Positions 26,888 through 35,688 of a stretch of DNA of 64,000 nucleotides are shown piece after piece. This DNA is from Vibrio maritimus (GTDB lineage: Bacteria; Pseudomonadota; Gammaproteobacteria; Enterobacterales; Vibrionaceae), in assembly GCA_000755425.1 (NCBI GenBank), contig BBMT01000011.1, forward strand, positions 91,582 through 155,581, read 5' to 3'. Under the pieces are notes generated by a model. The model was given only the letters and a program-made list of their open reading frames with translations, did no database searches and was not told where the DNA came from. The number at the start of each line of letters is the position of its first letter. The stretch's first letter is position 1. A program made the translations under genes and the position numbers.

Positions 26888-29741
26888 ATGAAATTAACGA
26901 AACGCTCCGACAATGTGAGCAAAAATGAAAACAAGCTAGGCCTTAGCGCCGTGCATTTATGCGTAACTCATCCATCGCTGCTGGTGGTTTGGCTGCGGGT
27001 GCCTATACGTTCGCACCAGGTATGATCAGAAAAGCACAGGCTGAATCGGTTCCTGTGGATGCAAAAACGGAAGTTAAGCGCACCATCTGTTCTCACTGTT
27101 CAGTGGGCTGTGGCGTTTATGCTGAAGTACAAAATGGTGTGTGGACTGGCCAAGAGCCAGCGTTTGACCACCCATTTAATGCTGGTGGTCACTGTGCGAA
27201 AGGCGCAGCCTTGCGTGAGCATGGTCATGGTGAACGTCGTCTTAAGTACCCAATGAAACTCGAAGGCGGTAAGTGGAAGAAGCTTAGCTGGGAAGATGCG
27301 ATTGAAGAGATCGGCAACAAGGTTTTAGAGATCCGCAAAGAATCAGGCCCAGATTCTGTTTACTGGCTGGGTAGTGCGAAGCACAGTAACGAGCAAGCGT
27401 ATATGTTCCGTAAAATGGCGTCTCTTTGGGGCACCAACAACGTCGACCACCAAGCTCGTATTTGTCACTCAACGACAGTATCCGGTGTTGCTAACACTTG
27501 GGGCTACGGCGCGATGACTAACTCGTTCAATGACATGCACAACTGTAAGTCGATGCTGTTCATTGGTTCAAACCCAGCAGAAGCACACCCAGTTGCTATG
27601 CAGCATATCTTGATCGCAAAAGAGAAAAACCGCTGTCAGATCGTTGTAGCCGATCCTCGTCGTACTCGCACCGCAGCAAAAGCCAACCACTACTGCTCGC
27701 TGCGCCCTGGTACCGATGTAGCGTTTATCTGGGGTCTGTTGTGGCATATCTTCGCAAACAAATGGGAAGATCAAGAGTTCATTCGCCAGCGTGTTTACGG
27801 TATGGATGAGATCCGTACTGAAGTGGCGAAGTGGAATCCAGAAGAAGTGGAGCGCGTCACTGGCGTTAGCGAAGCAGATGTTTACAAAGCGGCGAAAATC
27901 CTTTCTGAAAACCGACCTGGCAGTATCATTTGGTGTATGGGTGGTACTCAGCACACCACTGGTAACAACAATACACGTGCTTACTGCGTACTCGAGCTTG
28001 CTCTGGGCAACATAGGTAAGTCTGGCGGTGGTGCAACATCTTCCGTGGTCACGACAACGTTCAAGGTGCAACAGACCTAGGCGTTTTATCACATACTCTA
28101 CCTGGTTACTATGGTCTTGCGGAAGGGTCATGGAAACACTGGGCAAAGGTGTGGGATCTTGATTACGAGTGGGTGAAAGCTCGTTTTGATCAAAATGAAT
28201 ATCGCGGCAAAAAACCAATGAACAATATGGGCATTCCAGTGTCTCGTTGGATTGATGGTGTTCTTGAGAACAAAGACAACATCGAGCAGAACGATAACAT
28301 TCGTGCCATGTTTTACTGGGGTCACGCAGTTAACTCGCAAACGCGTGGCGTAGAGATGCAAAAAGCCATGCAGAAGCTGGATATGATGGTGATCGTTGAC
28401 CCATATCCAACACATGCCGCGGTAATGAACAATCGTACTGATGGCGTCTATTTGCTTCCGGCAACAACGCAATTCGAAACTTACGGCTCTGTTACGGCAT
28501 CGAACCGTTCGCTTCAATGGCGTGACAAGGTAGTTGAGCCTTTGTTCGACTCTAAGCCTGACCACGAAATCATGTACCTTCTAACTAAGAAGTTAGGTTT
28601 CGAGAAAGAGCTGTTCAAAAATGTGGCGGTTGAAAACAATCAACCAAATATCGAAGACATTACACGTGAGTTTAACAAAGGCATGTGGACGATTGGTTAC
28701 ACAGGCCAAAGTCCAGAGCGTATTAAAGCGCACCAACAAAACTGGCATACGTTCCACAAGACTTCACTAGTAGCGGAAGGTGGCCCAATCAATGGTGAAA
28801 CCTACGGTCTACCTTGGCCATGCTGGGGCACACCAGAAATGAAGCACCCTGGTACTCACATTCTTTACGATACATCGAAAGCGGTCGCTGACGGTGGTGG
28901 TAACTTCCGTGCTCGTTTCGGTGTTGAGTTCGAAGGCAATAGTCTACTTGCTGAAGATAGCTACTCTTTGGGTTGTGAACTTGAAGATGGCTATCCAGAG
29001 TTTACCGATAAACTCATCAAGCAACTAGGTTGGTGGGATGACTTAACTGCAGAAGAAAAAGCGGCTGCAGAAGGTAAAAACTGGAAGACGGACTTATCTG
29101 GCGGTATTCAGCGCGTAGCTATTAAGCATGGCTGTATGCCTTTTGGTAATGCCAAAGCACGTGCCATTGTTTGGACATTCCCAGACCGAGTTCCTCTACA
29201 CCGTGAGCCACTTTACACGCCAAGACGTGATCTAGTAGCAGATTACCCAACCTGGGATGACAAAGAGTCGATCTACCGTCTTCCTACAATGTACAAATCC
29301 ATTCAAGACAAAGACGTTTCAGGCGAATATCCAATCGTTCTAACGTCCGGTCGATTGGTTGAGTACGAAGGTGGTGGTGAAGAAACGCGTTCTAACCCAT
29401 GGCTAGCTGAACTTCAACGTGAAATGTTTGTTGAGGTGAACCCGAAAGATGCGAATGACATTGGCTTCAAAGACGGTGACATGGTTTGGGTTGAAGGTGC
29501 AGAGAAAGGGCGTATTAAGGTGAAAGCAATGGTGACACCTCGCGTGAAACCGGGTCTGGCATTTATCCCTTTCCACTTTGGCGGTAAGTTCCAAGGTGAA
29601 GACCTCACCAATAAGTATCCAGAGGGTACCGTGCCTTACGTCATCGGTGAAGCGGCTAACACGGCGACCACCTATGGTTATGACCCAGTGACTCAAATGC
29701 AAGAAACCAAAGTCACTCTCTGTAACATTAAGAAAGCGTAA
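26888..29741 (+). CDS. formate dehydrogenase catalytic subunit FdhA, two frameshifts
   Basis: Large subunit of a periplasmic respiratory formate dehydrogenase, oxidising formate to CO2. The true start is the ATG at 26888 after AGGAGCAAAGC. A Tat motif SRRAFMRNS is broken at 26947 (one C missing) and a second break lies at 28034 (one C missing; repair gives GGGANIFRGHDNVQGATD). The N-terminal cluster motif is CSHCSVGCG, then RICHSTTVSGVAN. The active-site position (ICH) is Cys, not selenocysteine. The C-terminal cofactor-binding domain includes VLTSGRLVEYEGGGEETRSNPWLAELQ. About 950 residues. Both breaks look like sequence errors since Tat signal and both halves are conserved. Confidence 0.92.
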
Positions 29742-29752
29742 GGAGTCACCTA

Positions 29753-30361
29753 ATGGCTAATATGAAATTCCTATGTGACACCAAACGTTGTATTGAATGT
29801 AACGGCTGTGTCACGGCATGTAAAAACGAAAATGACGATGCGCTTCAATGGGGTATTCAGCGTCGTCGTGTTGTTACTTTGAACGATGGTCTTCCAGGTG
29901 AAAACTCGATCTCTGTAGCTTGTATGCACTGTACCGACGCGCCATGTATGGCGGTATGTCCTGCGGACTGTTTTGAGCGTACAGAAGATGGCATTGTGCT
30001 TCACAACAAAGATCTCTGTATCGGCTGTGGTTACTGCTTGTTTGCGTGTCCGTTTGGTGCGCCTCAGTTCCCGAAACAAGCGGCATTCGGTGAGCGCGGC
30101 AAAATGGACAAATGTACGTTCTGTGCTGGCGGCCCTGAAACTGAAGACAATTCAGAAGAGGAACGCGCTAAGTACGGCGCAAACCGTATTGCTGAAGGTA
30201 AGCTGCCGATGTGTGCAGAGCTATGTTCAACCAAAGCTCTACTCGCTGGTGATGCAGCGAAAGTATCGGATATCTTCCGTCAACGCGTGGTTGAACGTGG
30301 AGCGAAAGATGCAGGTTGGACCGATGGCAACGATCTAGCTTACGATGCGACTAAAAGCTAA
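29753..30361 (+). CDS. formate dehydrogenase iron-sulfur subunit FdhB
   Basis: Beta subunit of 202 residues with four Cys groups for 4Fe-4S clusters: CIECNGCVTACKN, CMHCTDAPCMAVCP, CIGCGYCLFACP and CTFCAGG...CAELC. It relays electrons from FdhA to the cytochrome b subunit. It has no signal of its own; like other FDH-N beta subunits it should ride out with the Tat-bearing alpha subunit. AAGGAG precedes the ATG, 11 bp after fdhA. The stop overlaps the first ATG of the next gene. Confidence 0.92.
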   Translation: MANMKFLCDTKRCIECNGCVTACKNENDDALQWGIQRRRVVTLNDGLPGENSISVACMHCTDAPCMAVCPADCFERTEDGIVLHNKDLCIGCGYCLFACPFGAPQFPKQAAFGERGKMDKCTFCAGGPETEDNSEEERAKYGANRIAEGKLPMCAELCSTKALLAGDAAKVSDIFRQRVVERGAKDAGWTDGNDLAYDATKS

Positions 30362-30372
30362 TGGAGAGAGCG

Positions 30373-31449
30373 ATGGCTATTTTGTCTAAACAACAAGGTT
30401 TGCTTGGCTCTGTCTTCAAATTACTGCTGCCAATGTTGGCAGCAGTGGTTCTTGTGATGTCGTTTGGCGTTCATGCTGAAGAAAGTAAAAGCAATAAAGT
30501 TGTTCAAGGTGAGATGACACAGCTTGCTGGTGCTGACTATTGGCGCATGGTGAAAGAAGGTGTAGAGGGGACAACTACCTCTGCGTCTCCTGAACACGGT
30601 GTGTTGATCAGTACGCCTGGTGAAACGTGGTATATCTTGAAAGAAAAGTGGATGTCTCCTGCGGGTGCAGTCGCCATTTTCGGCAGCATTACGCTTGTGA
30701 TGCTTGCGTACTTCATCGGTGGTCCAATGAAGCTATCAGGCGCAAGAACAGGTCGTAAATTGCAAAGATGGAGCCGAATGGACAGAGCGCTTCACTGGAG
30801 TATGGCGTTTGTCTTCCTAACGCTTGCCTTTAGTGGCCTGATGCTGGTCTACGGTAAGCACTTTATGAAACCTTATGTGCCGACCGACTTATGGGGCTGG
30901 ACCGTTTATTTGGCGAAGCAGTACCACAACTATATGGGACCCATGTTCTTAGTGCTACTCGTTGCCTTGCTGTTTAAGTGGTGGAGTAAATCCATTTTCA
31001 CTAAGGTGGATGTACAGTGGTTTATGAAACTTGGCGGTATGGCGGGCAAGCACAAAGGCAGTCACCCCTCTGCTGGCTTTTCCAATGCGGGTGAGAAAGT
31101 TCTGTTTTGGATGCTGATCATTGTTGGCGCTGTTGTTGCCGCCAGTGGTCTTATTCTTGATTTCCCTATTTTTGGTCAAACACGTCGTGATATGGAATGG
31201 TCGAACCTAATCCATATGCTGGCGGCACTGATACTGATATGTGGTTTCATTTTCCATATTTACATCGGTTTGTTCGGGATGGAAGGTGCGTTGGAAGGTA
31301 TGGTGACGGGTGAAGTTGACGAAACGTGGGCGAAAGAGCATCACGATCTTTGGTATGAGGAAGTCAAACATGAACTGGACAACCCCAAGCCTAAAGAAGA
31401 GACAACACCATCTGGCGTTGATGCGAAAACGCGAAGCGATTTGAGCTAA
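30373..31449 (+). CDS. formate dehydrogenase cytochrome b556 (gamma) subunit
   Basis: Membrane cytochrome b of 358 residues that passes electrons from FdhB to the quinone pool. A signal-like segment (ending VHA-EESK) is followed by a periplasmic stretch and about five helices; heme-ligand candidates are His in DRALHWSMAF and KQYHNYMGP and in LIHMLAALI. The start MAILSKQQG at 30373 is preferred over an ATG at 30361 because GGAGAG lies five bases before it. The larger N-terminal region is normal for the FdoI-like family with this FdhA type. Confidence 0.88.
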   Translation: MAILSKQQGLLGSVFKLLLPMLAAVVLVMSFGVHAEESKSNKVVQGEMTQLAGADYWRMVKEGVEGTTTSASPEHGVLISTPGETWYILKEKWMSPAGAVAIFGSITLVMLAYFIGGPMKLSGARTGRKLQRWSRMDRALHWSMAFVFLTLAFSGLMLVYGKHFMKPYVPTDLWGWTVYLAKQYHNYMGPMFLVLLVALLFKWWSKSIFTKVDVQWFMKLGGMAGKHKGSHPSAGFSNAGEKVLFWMLIIVGAVVAASGLILDFPIFGQTRRDMEWSNLIHMLAALILICGFIFHIYIGLFGMEGALEGMVTGEVDETWAKEHHDLWYEEVKHELDNPKPKEETTPSGVDAKTRSDLS

Positions 31450-31465
31450 AGGAGATTACTAAGAT

Positions 31466-31897
31466 ATGCACCAACAACACAAAGGTATTTGGATAGCTTA
31501 CATTCTTAGCCTCTTTACGCCTTTTACGCTATTAATCTCAGGCGTTATCGCTATTGTCTATGCAGGATATCGCTTGGACAAAGGTGAGGATAGTGATGTG
31601 GTTAACTCACATTATTATGGGTTGATTAGGACTTTCTTTCTCAATTTGACCTTCTTTGTCGTGTTAATCGTTACCGTAGCAACCTCTAACGGCTTGCTCA
31701 AAGGCGTTACGCATTATTGGTATCAGGCAACGTGGCTCGATCAAATCGCTAATTTCATTCCTTATGTAGGTATGCTGTTTGCGTCGGTTGCGATCGTTGT
31801 TTGGATCATTCGTATGTTTGCTGGTATGAACAAACTTAAGCAAAACATACCGATGACCTTCGGTGAGAATGCGGAACCAATTAAACATCTCCCATAA
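31466..31897 (+). CDS. conserved membrane protein, last gene of the fdh operon
   Basis: Protein of 143 residues with about four hydrophobic helices; it resembles DUF4870/Tic20-like small membrane proteins (RLDKGEDSDVVNSHYYGLIRTFFL) but the match is weak. It follows the gamma subunit after 16 bp with AAAGGAG before its ATG and ends just before a terminator, so it is part of the fdh transcript. Function unknown. Confidence 0.65.
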   Translation: MHQQHKGIWIAYILSLFTPFTLLISGVIAIVYAGYRLDKGEDSDVVNSHYYGLIRTFFLNLTFFVVLIVTVATSNGLLKGVTHYWYQATWLDQIANFIPYVGMLFASVAIVVWIIRMFAGMNKLKQNIPMTFGENAEPIKHLP

Positions 31898-31916
31898 TAT
31901 TGGTGAGTATATCAAG

Positions 31917-31949
31917 AGGGGTTGTAGCTGAGCTACAGCCCCTTTTTTT
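31917..31949 (+). terminator. terminator of the fdh operon
   Basis: Stem GGGGTTGTAGC / GCTACAGCCCC with loop TGA followed by seven T, 19 bases after the last fdh gene. Confidence 0.92.
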
Positions 31950-31993
31950 ATACATTCTCCACGCTTGTTGATTACATTGTTGCAATATCATAG

Positions 31994-32012
31994 TGCACTC
32001 CAAGTTGGTGCA
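31994..32012. promoter_or_regulatory. NtrC (NR-I) binding site upstream of amt
   Basis: TGCACTCCAAGTTGGTGCA fits the NtrC consensus TGCACY-N5-TGGTGCA closely. A second partial site (TGGTGCA at 32025-32031 with TGCGTGC beyond) lies 27 bp further. Centre about -150 from the predicted amt start. Confidence 0.72.
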
Positions 32013-32126
32013 TTATCCCTGATATGGTGCATTTATTGCGTGCTACGATGTTGATTACTAATGTAAAATAGAAATTATGTCGTTTAATATCAACGCTTTA
32101 TGTTCTATATCTTTGTTTTTGTCAAC

Positions 32127-32143
32127 TTGGAACGTTCCTTGCT
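32127..32143 (+). promoter_or_regulatory. predicted sigma-54 promoter of amt
   Basis: TTGGAACGTTCCTTGCT: GG and GC are ten bases apart. Predicted start about 32154, leaving a leader of about 100 bases that includes an inverted repeat TTCACC-AAAA-TGGTGTGAA region at 32170-32188. The rest of the 355 bp gap between 31898 and 32252 holds no credible gene. Confidence 0.7.
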
Positions 32144-32252
32144 CTAACTGTCGTTCAGTAAAAATACCTTTCACCAAAATGGTGTGAAGCAATATGGATG
32201 TAGCACGTTTTTGGTGCGCACCCAAACTAAACGATAAAGGAGTAATCGGCTT

Positions 32253-33473
32253 ATGACCCCCTCTGTAGAGCACGTACATGGTGCAGTACAAACACTCACT
32301 CAGAGTTCAGATACGCTTTTCTTACTATTGGGTGCCATTATGGTGTTCTTAATGCATGCTGGGTTTGCATTTCTTGAAGTGGGGACGGTAAGGCATAAAA
32401 ACCAAGTGAACGCTCTAGTGAAAATTCTTGCGGATTTTGGCGTTTCTGCGATTGCCTATTTCTTTATCGGCTATTGGGTTGCCTACGGCGGTACATTTTT
32501 CGCGGATGCGGAAACTTTGTCGCAGGGAAATGGCTATGAGCTCGTGAAATTCTTCTTCTTATTAACGTTTGCGGCGGCGATTCCCGCCATTGTTTCCGGT
32601 GGTATTGCAGAACGTGCAAGGTTCTACCCGGTACTCCTAGCAACTTTTTTCACAGTGGGTCTTGTCTATCCTCTCTTCGAAGGCATGATTTGGAATGGTA
32701 ACTTTGGTTTCCAGAACCTTTTAGAGTCAACCTTCGGTGTCGGCTTTCATGATTTCGCTGGTTCAGTGGTGGTTCATGGTGTCGGTGGTTGGATTGCTTT
32801 AGTCGCAGTGATTTTCCTTGGTATGCGAAAAGGACGTATCCGCGCTGGTAAACACACCAACTTTGCTCCTTCCAATATTCCTTTCTTGGCTTTGGGTGCG
32901 TGGATCCTCAGTGTTGGTTGGTTTGGATTTAACGTGATGTCTGCGCAAACGCTCGAAGGCATTAGTGGTCTTGTCGCCATGAACTCACTGATGGCTATGG
33001 TAGGTGGTATCTTAGCCTCATTGTTTGCGGGCAGAAATGACCCTGGTTTTATCCATAACGGACCGTTGGCAGGTTTAGTGGCGGTTTGTGCCGGTTCTGA
33101 TTTGATGCATCCAATTGGGGCTCTCATCACAGGTGCTGTAGCAGGCGCGTTATTCGTTTGGGTGTTTACTTATCTGCAGAATAAAACCCAGATAGATGAT
33201 GTACTAGGTGTATGGCCATTACATGGTTTGTGCGGCGCTTGGGGTGGTATTGCCGCAGGGATTTTTGGTCAGCAAGCACTGGGCGGCCTCGGAGGTGTTA
33301 GTTTTGCCTCTCAGTTAGTCGGAACGGCTACCGGTATCGTTGTAGCGCTAATTGGTGCAGGGTTAGTGTATGGCCTTTTAGACAAACTAACGGGTCTGCG
33401 TTTATCAGAGGAAGATGAATACAACGGCGCGGATTTAGCGATTCATAAAATTTCTGCCACAAACGAAGATTAA
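32253..33473 (+). CDS. ammonium transporter (Amt family)
   Basis: Inner-membrane ammonium channel/transporter of 406 residues with about eleven helices. Family blocks are GFAFLEVGTVRHKNQVNALVK, FAAAIPAIVSGGIAERARFYP, DFAGSVVVHGVGGW (pore His) and DDVLGVWPLHGLCGAWGGIAAG (second pore His). AAAGGAG precedes the ATG at 32253. No glnK lies upstream, so this is an unpaired amt. NtrC sites and a sigma-54 promoter in front point to induction under nitrogen limitation. Confidence 0.93.
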   Translation: MTPSVEHVHGAVQTLTQSSDTLFLLLGAIMVFLMHAGFAFLEVGTVRHKNQVNALVKILADFGVSAIAYFFIGYWVAYGGTFFADAETLSQGNGYELVKFFFLLTFAAAIPAIVSGGIAERARFYPVLLATFFTVGLVYPLFEGMIWNGNFGFQNLLESTFGVGFHDFAGSVVVHGVGGWIALVAVIFLGMRKGRIRAGKHTNFAPSNIPFLALGAWILSVGWFGFNVMSAQTLEGISGLVAMNSLMAMVGGILASLFAGRNDPGFIHNGPLAGLVAVCAGSDLMHPIGALITGAVAGALFVWVFTYLQNKTQIDDVLGVWPLHGLCGAWGGIAAGIFGQQALGGLGGVSFASQLVGTATGIVVALIGAGLVYGLLDKLTGLRLSEEDEYNGADLAIHKISATNED

Positions 33474-33510
33474 GTCTAACTTTTTGTTTGTAAGTGACTG
33501 AAATATAGCA

Positions 33511-33534
33511 GGGATTAGACCATGGTCTAATCCC
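33511..33534. repeat. perfect 24-base palindrome between amt and cobB
   Basis: The arms GGGATTAGACCA / TGGTCTAATCCC are exact inverted copies without a loop. No T run follows on either strand, so it is not a canonical intrinsic terminator. It could be a rho-type or processing hairpin after amt, or an operator in front of cobB. Confidence 0.6.
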
Positions 33535-33605
33535 TAATACTATTGATGTTATTCGTTCCATGTTACTCTTATTGGTACAACAATAAGTCAGCACAAGGAA
33601 GGTCT

Positions 33606-34340
33606 ATGAAGTTTCCCTACAAAAATGTCGTTGTTTTGACCGGTGCGGGTATTTCTGCGGAATCAGGTATTCAAACGTTCCGCGCACAAGACGGACTTTG
33701 GGAAAACCACCGAATTGAAGACGTGGCCACTCCTGAAGGTTTTGTACGTAATCCAGAACTTGTCCAAAATTTTTATAATCAACGTCGTAGCAAACTCCAA
33801 CAGGAGTCAATTTTACCGAACGCCGCTCATATCGCGTTGGGAAGCCTAGAGAAAGAGCTAGACGGCACGGTTACAGTTATTACTCAAAATATCGACAACC
33901 TCCACGAACGTGGGGGAAGCGAAAACATCATTCACATGCATGGTGAACTTCTTAAAGCACGCTGTGAAGAGTCAGGGCAGGTTATCGATACCAAAGACGA
34001 TATCCTTACTGGCGATTTGTGCCATTGCTGCCAAATTCCTTCGCAAATGAGACCACACATCGTCTGGTTTGGTGAGATGCCACTTCGAATGGGGGATATC
34101 TACGCTGCGATTGAGAAAGCTGATCTGTTTATTTCCATTGGTACGTCTGGCGTAGTGTATCCAGCAGCGGGTTTTGTTCATGATGCTAAAATGCATGGCG
34201 CTCATACTATAGAGATTAATCTTGAGCCAAGCGCAGTACAGAGTGAGTTTGAAGAGAAGCGTTATGGAAAGGCGAGTATTGAAGTACCGAAATTGGTCAA
34301 AGAGATTTTAGAGTTGCAGACTCAAGGTAACACTGCTTAA
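33606..34340 (+). CDS. cobB: NAD-dependent protein deacylase CobB (sirtuin)
   Basis: Sir2-family deacetylase/desuccinylase. The start at 33606 (MKFPYKNVVVLTGAGISAESGI) is preferred over an upstream ATG since AAGGAAGG lies just before it and the family begins there. Catalytic His is in NIIHMHGEL, NAD contacts in TGAGISAESG and ITQNIDNLHERGG; zinc Cys are in ARCEES and LCHCCQ (the second CxxC is packed as C-H-C-C). Tyr/Arg of the class III acyl pocket are consistent with YNQRR. Length 244. Ends in a strong terminator. Confidence 0.93.
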   Translation: MKFPYKNVVVLTGAGISAESGIQTFRAQDGLWENHRIEDVATPEGFVRNPELVQNFYNQRRSKLQQESILPNAAHIALGSLEKELDGTVTVITQNIDNLHERGGSENIIHMHGELLKARCEESGQVIDTKDDILTGDLCHCCQIPSQMRPHIVWFGEMPLRMGDIYAAIEKADLFISIGTSGVVYPAAGFVHDAKMHGAHTIEINLEPSAVQSEFEEKRYGKASIEVPKLVKEILELQTQGNTA

Positions 34341-34363
34341 CGTCATTTCTGGTTGTCAAATAT

Positions 34364-34396
34364 AACAAAGCCCTCCAATTAGGAGGGCTTTGTTTT
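34364..34396. terminator. bidirectional terminator between cobB and potD
   Basis: Stem AACAAAGCCCTCC / GGAGGGCTTTGTT with loop AATTA and T run on both sides; it serves convergent cobB and potD genes. Confidence 0.9.
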
Positions 34397-34412
34397 TAGT
34401 TCAACACTAGAA

Positions 34413-35448
34413 TTAGTTATCGACTTTTAGCTTCTGGAAGTATTCTTCGTAAAGCGCGCCGGCTTCACCAACTTCGTCTTGCCAAGTACCCGAGTCCATC
34501 ACTTTTTGAGGTGGGAACACGTTTGGATCTTCAGCAAATTCTTTTGGTAGTAGTGGGTAAGCTGTTTTCACTGGTGTTGGGTAACCTATTTCCACCGCAA
34601 TTTTCGCAGCATTTTCTGGGCGAAGTAGGAAGTCGATCATCTTGTGAGCGGCTTCTGGGTTTTCGCACCTGATGGGATCGCTAGGCTATCCATCCAGAAA
34701 ATCGTACCTTTTTCAGGCCATACGATTTCGATAGAAGCGCCTTCTTGGCGAGCCATGTAAGCTGAACCATTCCAAAGCATACCCAGAGACACTTCGCCTG
34801 CTAGATATGGATTAGCTGGGAAATCTGAGTTGAACACTAATACGTTTGGAACCAATTTTCTAAGCTCTTCGTATGCCGCTTTGATTTCATCTGGATTAGT
34901 GGTGTTTGGTGAGTAACCAAGCTTGGTTAGTGCGATGTGGAATACTTCACGGGAGTCATCCATCATCATCAACTGACCGTCCCATTGAGGATCCCATAGG
35001 TCACCCCATGAGCTAACTGCTGAGCGGTCTAGCATGTCTGTATTGATACCAATACCGGTTGCGCCCCAGATATAAGGAATCGAGAATTTGTTGTCTGGGT
35101 CAAAAGGCTTATCTAGATAGTTTGGATCCAGATCTTGGTAGTGAGCGAGCTTTTCTTTGTCGATCTCTTGAAGCATGCCTTCTTTACGCATCTTAGACAC
35201 GAAATAGGTAGAAGGAACCACAAGATCGTAGCCAGAGCCTTGCGTCTTTAATTTCGCATACATGCTCTCATTGGATTCGTAAGTAGAATAGATGACTTTA
35301 ATGCCGGTTTCTTTCGTAAAGTCTTCTAGTACTTCGCTAGGAATGTATTCAGACCAGTTGTAGAAGTAAAGTTCTTCGTTGCTGCAAACGCCGGGGTAGT
35401 GAAGAGAGTCGCCGCACATAGTGCGCCTGCATACAATTTGCTTTTCAT
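34413..35448 (-). CDS. potD: spermidine/putrescine-binding protein PotD (second copy), two frameshifts
   Basis: Periplasmic polyamine-binding protein. The true start is the ATG at 35446-35448 with GGAAAAG before it: MKSKLYAGALCAATLFTTPAFA is the signal peptide, but its frame is lost near 35378 (one base missing before GAAGAACTTTAC). The body (ELYFYNWSEYIPSEVLEDFTKETG...) then breaks at 34660-34663, one A missing, repair giving SGAKNPEAAHKMIDFLLRP. About 345 residues, very like the neighbouring copy. It has its own upstream region with a CRP/FNR-like box. In Vibrio cholerae the corresponding copy is, as I recall, potD1, important for spermidine import and biofilm control. Confidence 0.9.
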
Positions 35449-35543
35449 TACTTTTCCGTTTGTATTGGTAAACAAAGAGTCTCTGAGAGACATGACGATA
35501 TGGGAAAGTAGGGGTTCCCACACTACTTTGCACGCCATCATTA

Positions 35544-35559
35544 TTTGATGTGCATCACA
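35544..35559. promoter_or_regulatory. CRP/FNR-like box upstream of potD copy 2
   Basis: TTTGATGTGCATCACA: as a CRP site it has the right arm TCACA exact and the left arm TTTGA for TGTGA with six bases between; as an FNR site TTGAT-GTGC-ATCAC has one mismatch. It lies 96 bases before the potD start. Which protein binds cannot be decided by eye. Confidence 0.45.
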
Positions 35560-35643
35560 ACATTATATCAGCCAATGATTGAATACTCTATGTCGGAGTT
35601 TACAAAAATTAAACGTTTAGAAGGATATAGAGCTACAGCCATA

Positions 35644-35670
35644 AAAAAAGGTGGCTACTGCCACCTTTTT
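35644..35670 (-). terminator. terminator between the two potD genes
   Basis: Stem AAAAAGGTGGC / GCCACCTTTTT with loop TACT, 19 bases after the first potD stop. It should separate potABCD from the second potD. Confidence 0.88.
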
Positions 35671-35688
35671 GAACCGAATAAGTAATGA

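Noticed and set aside
32058..32291. Minus-strand open frame across the amt control region
   Set aside because: It covers the sigma-54 promoter and leader, has no ribosome site and no family resemblance.
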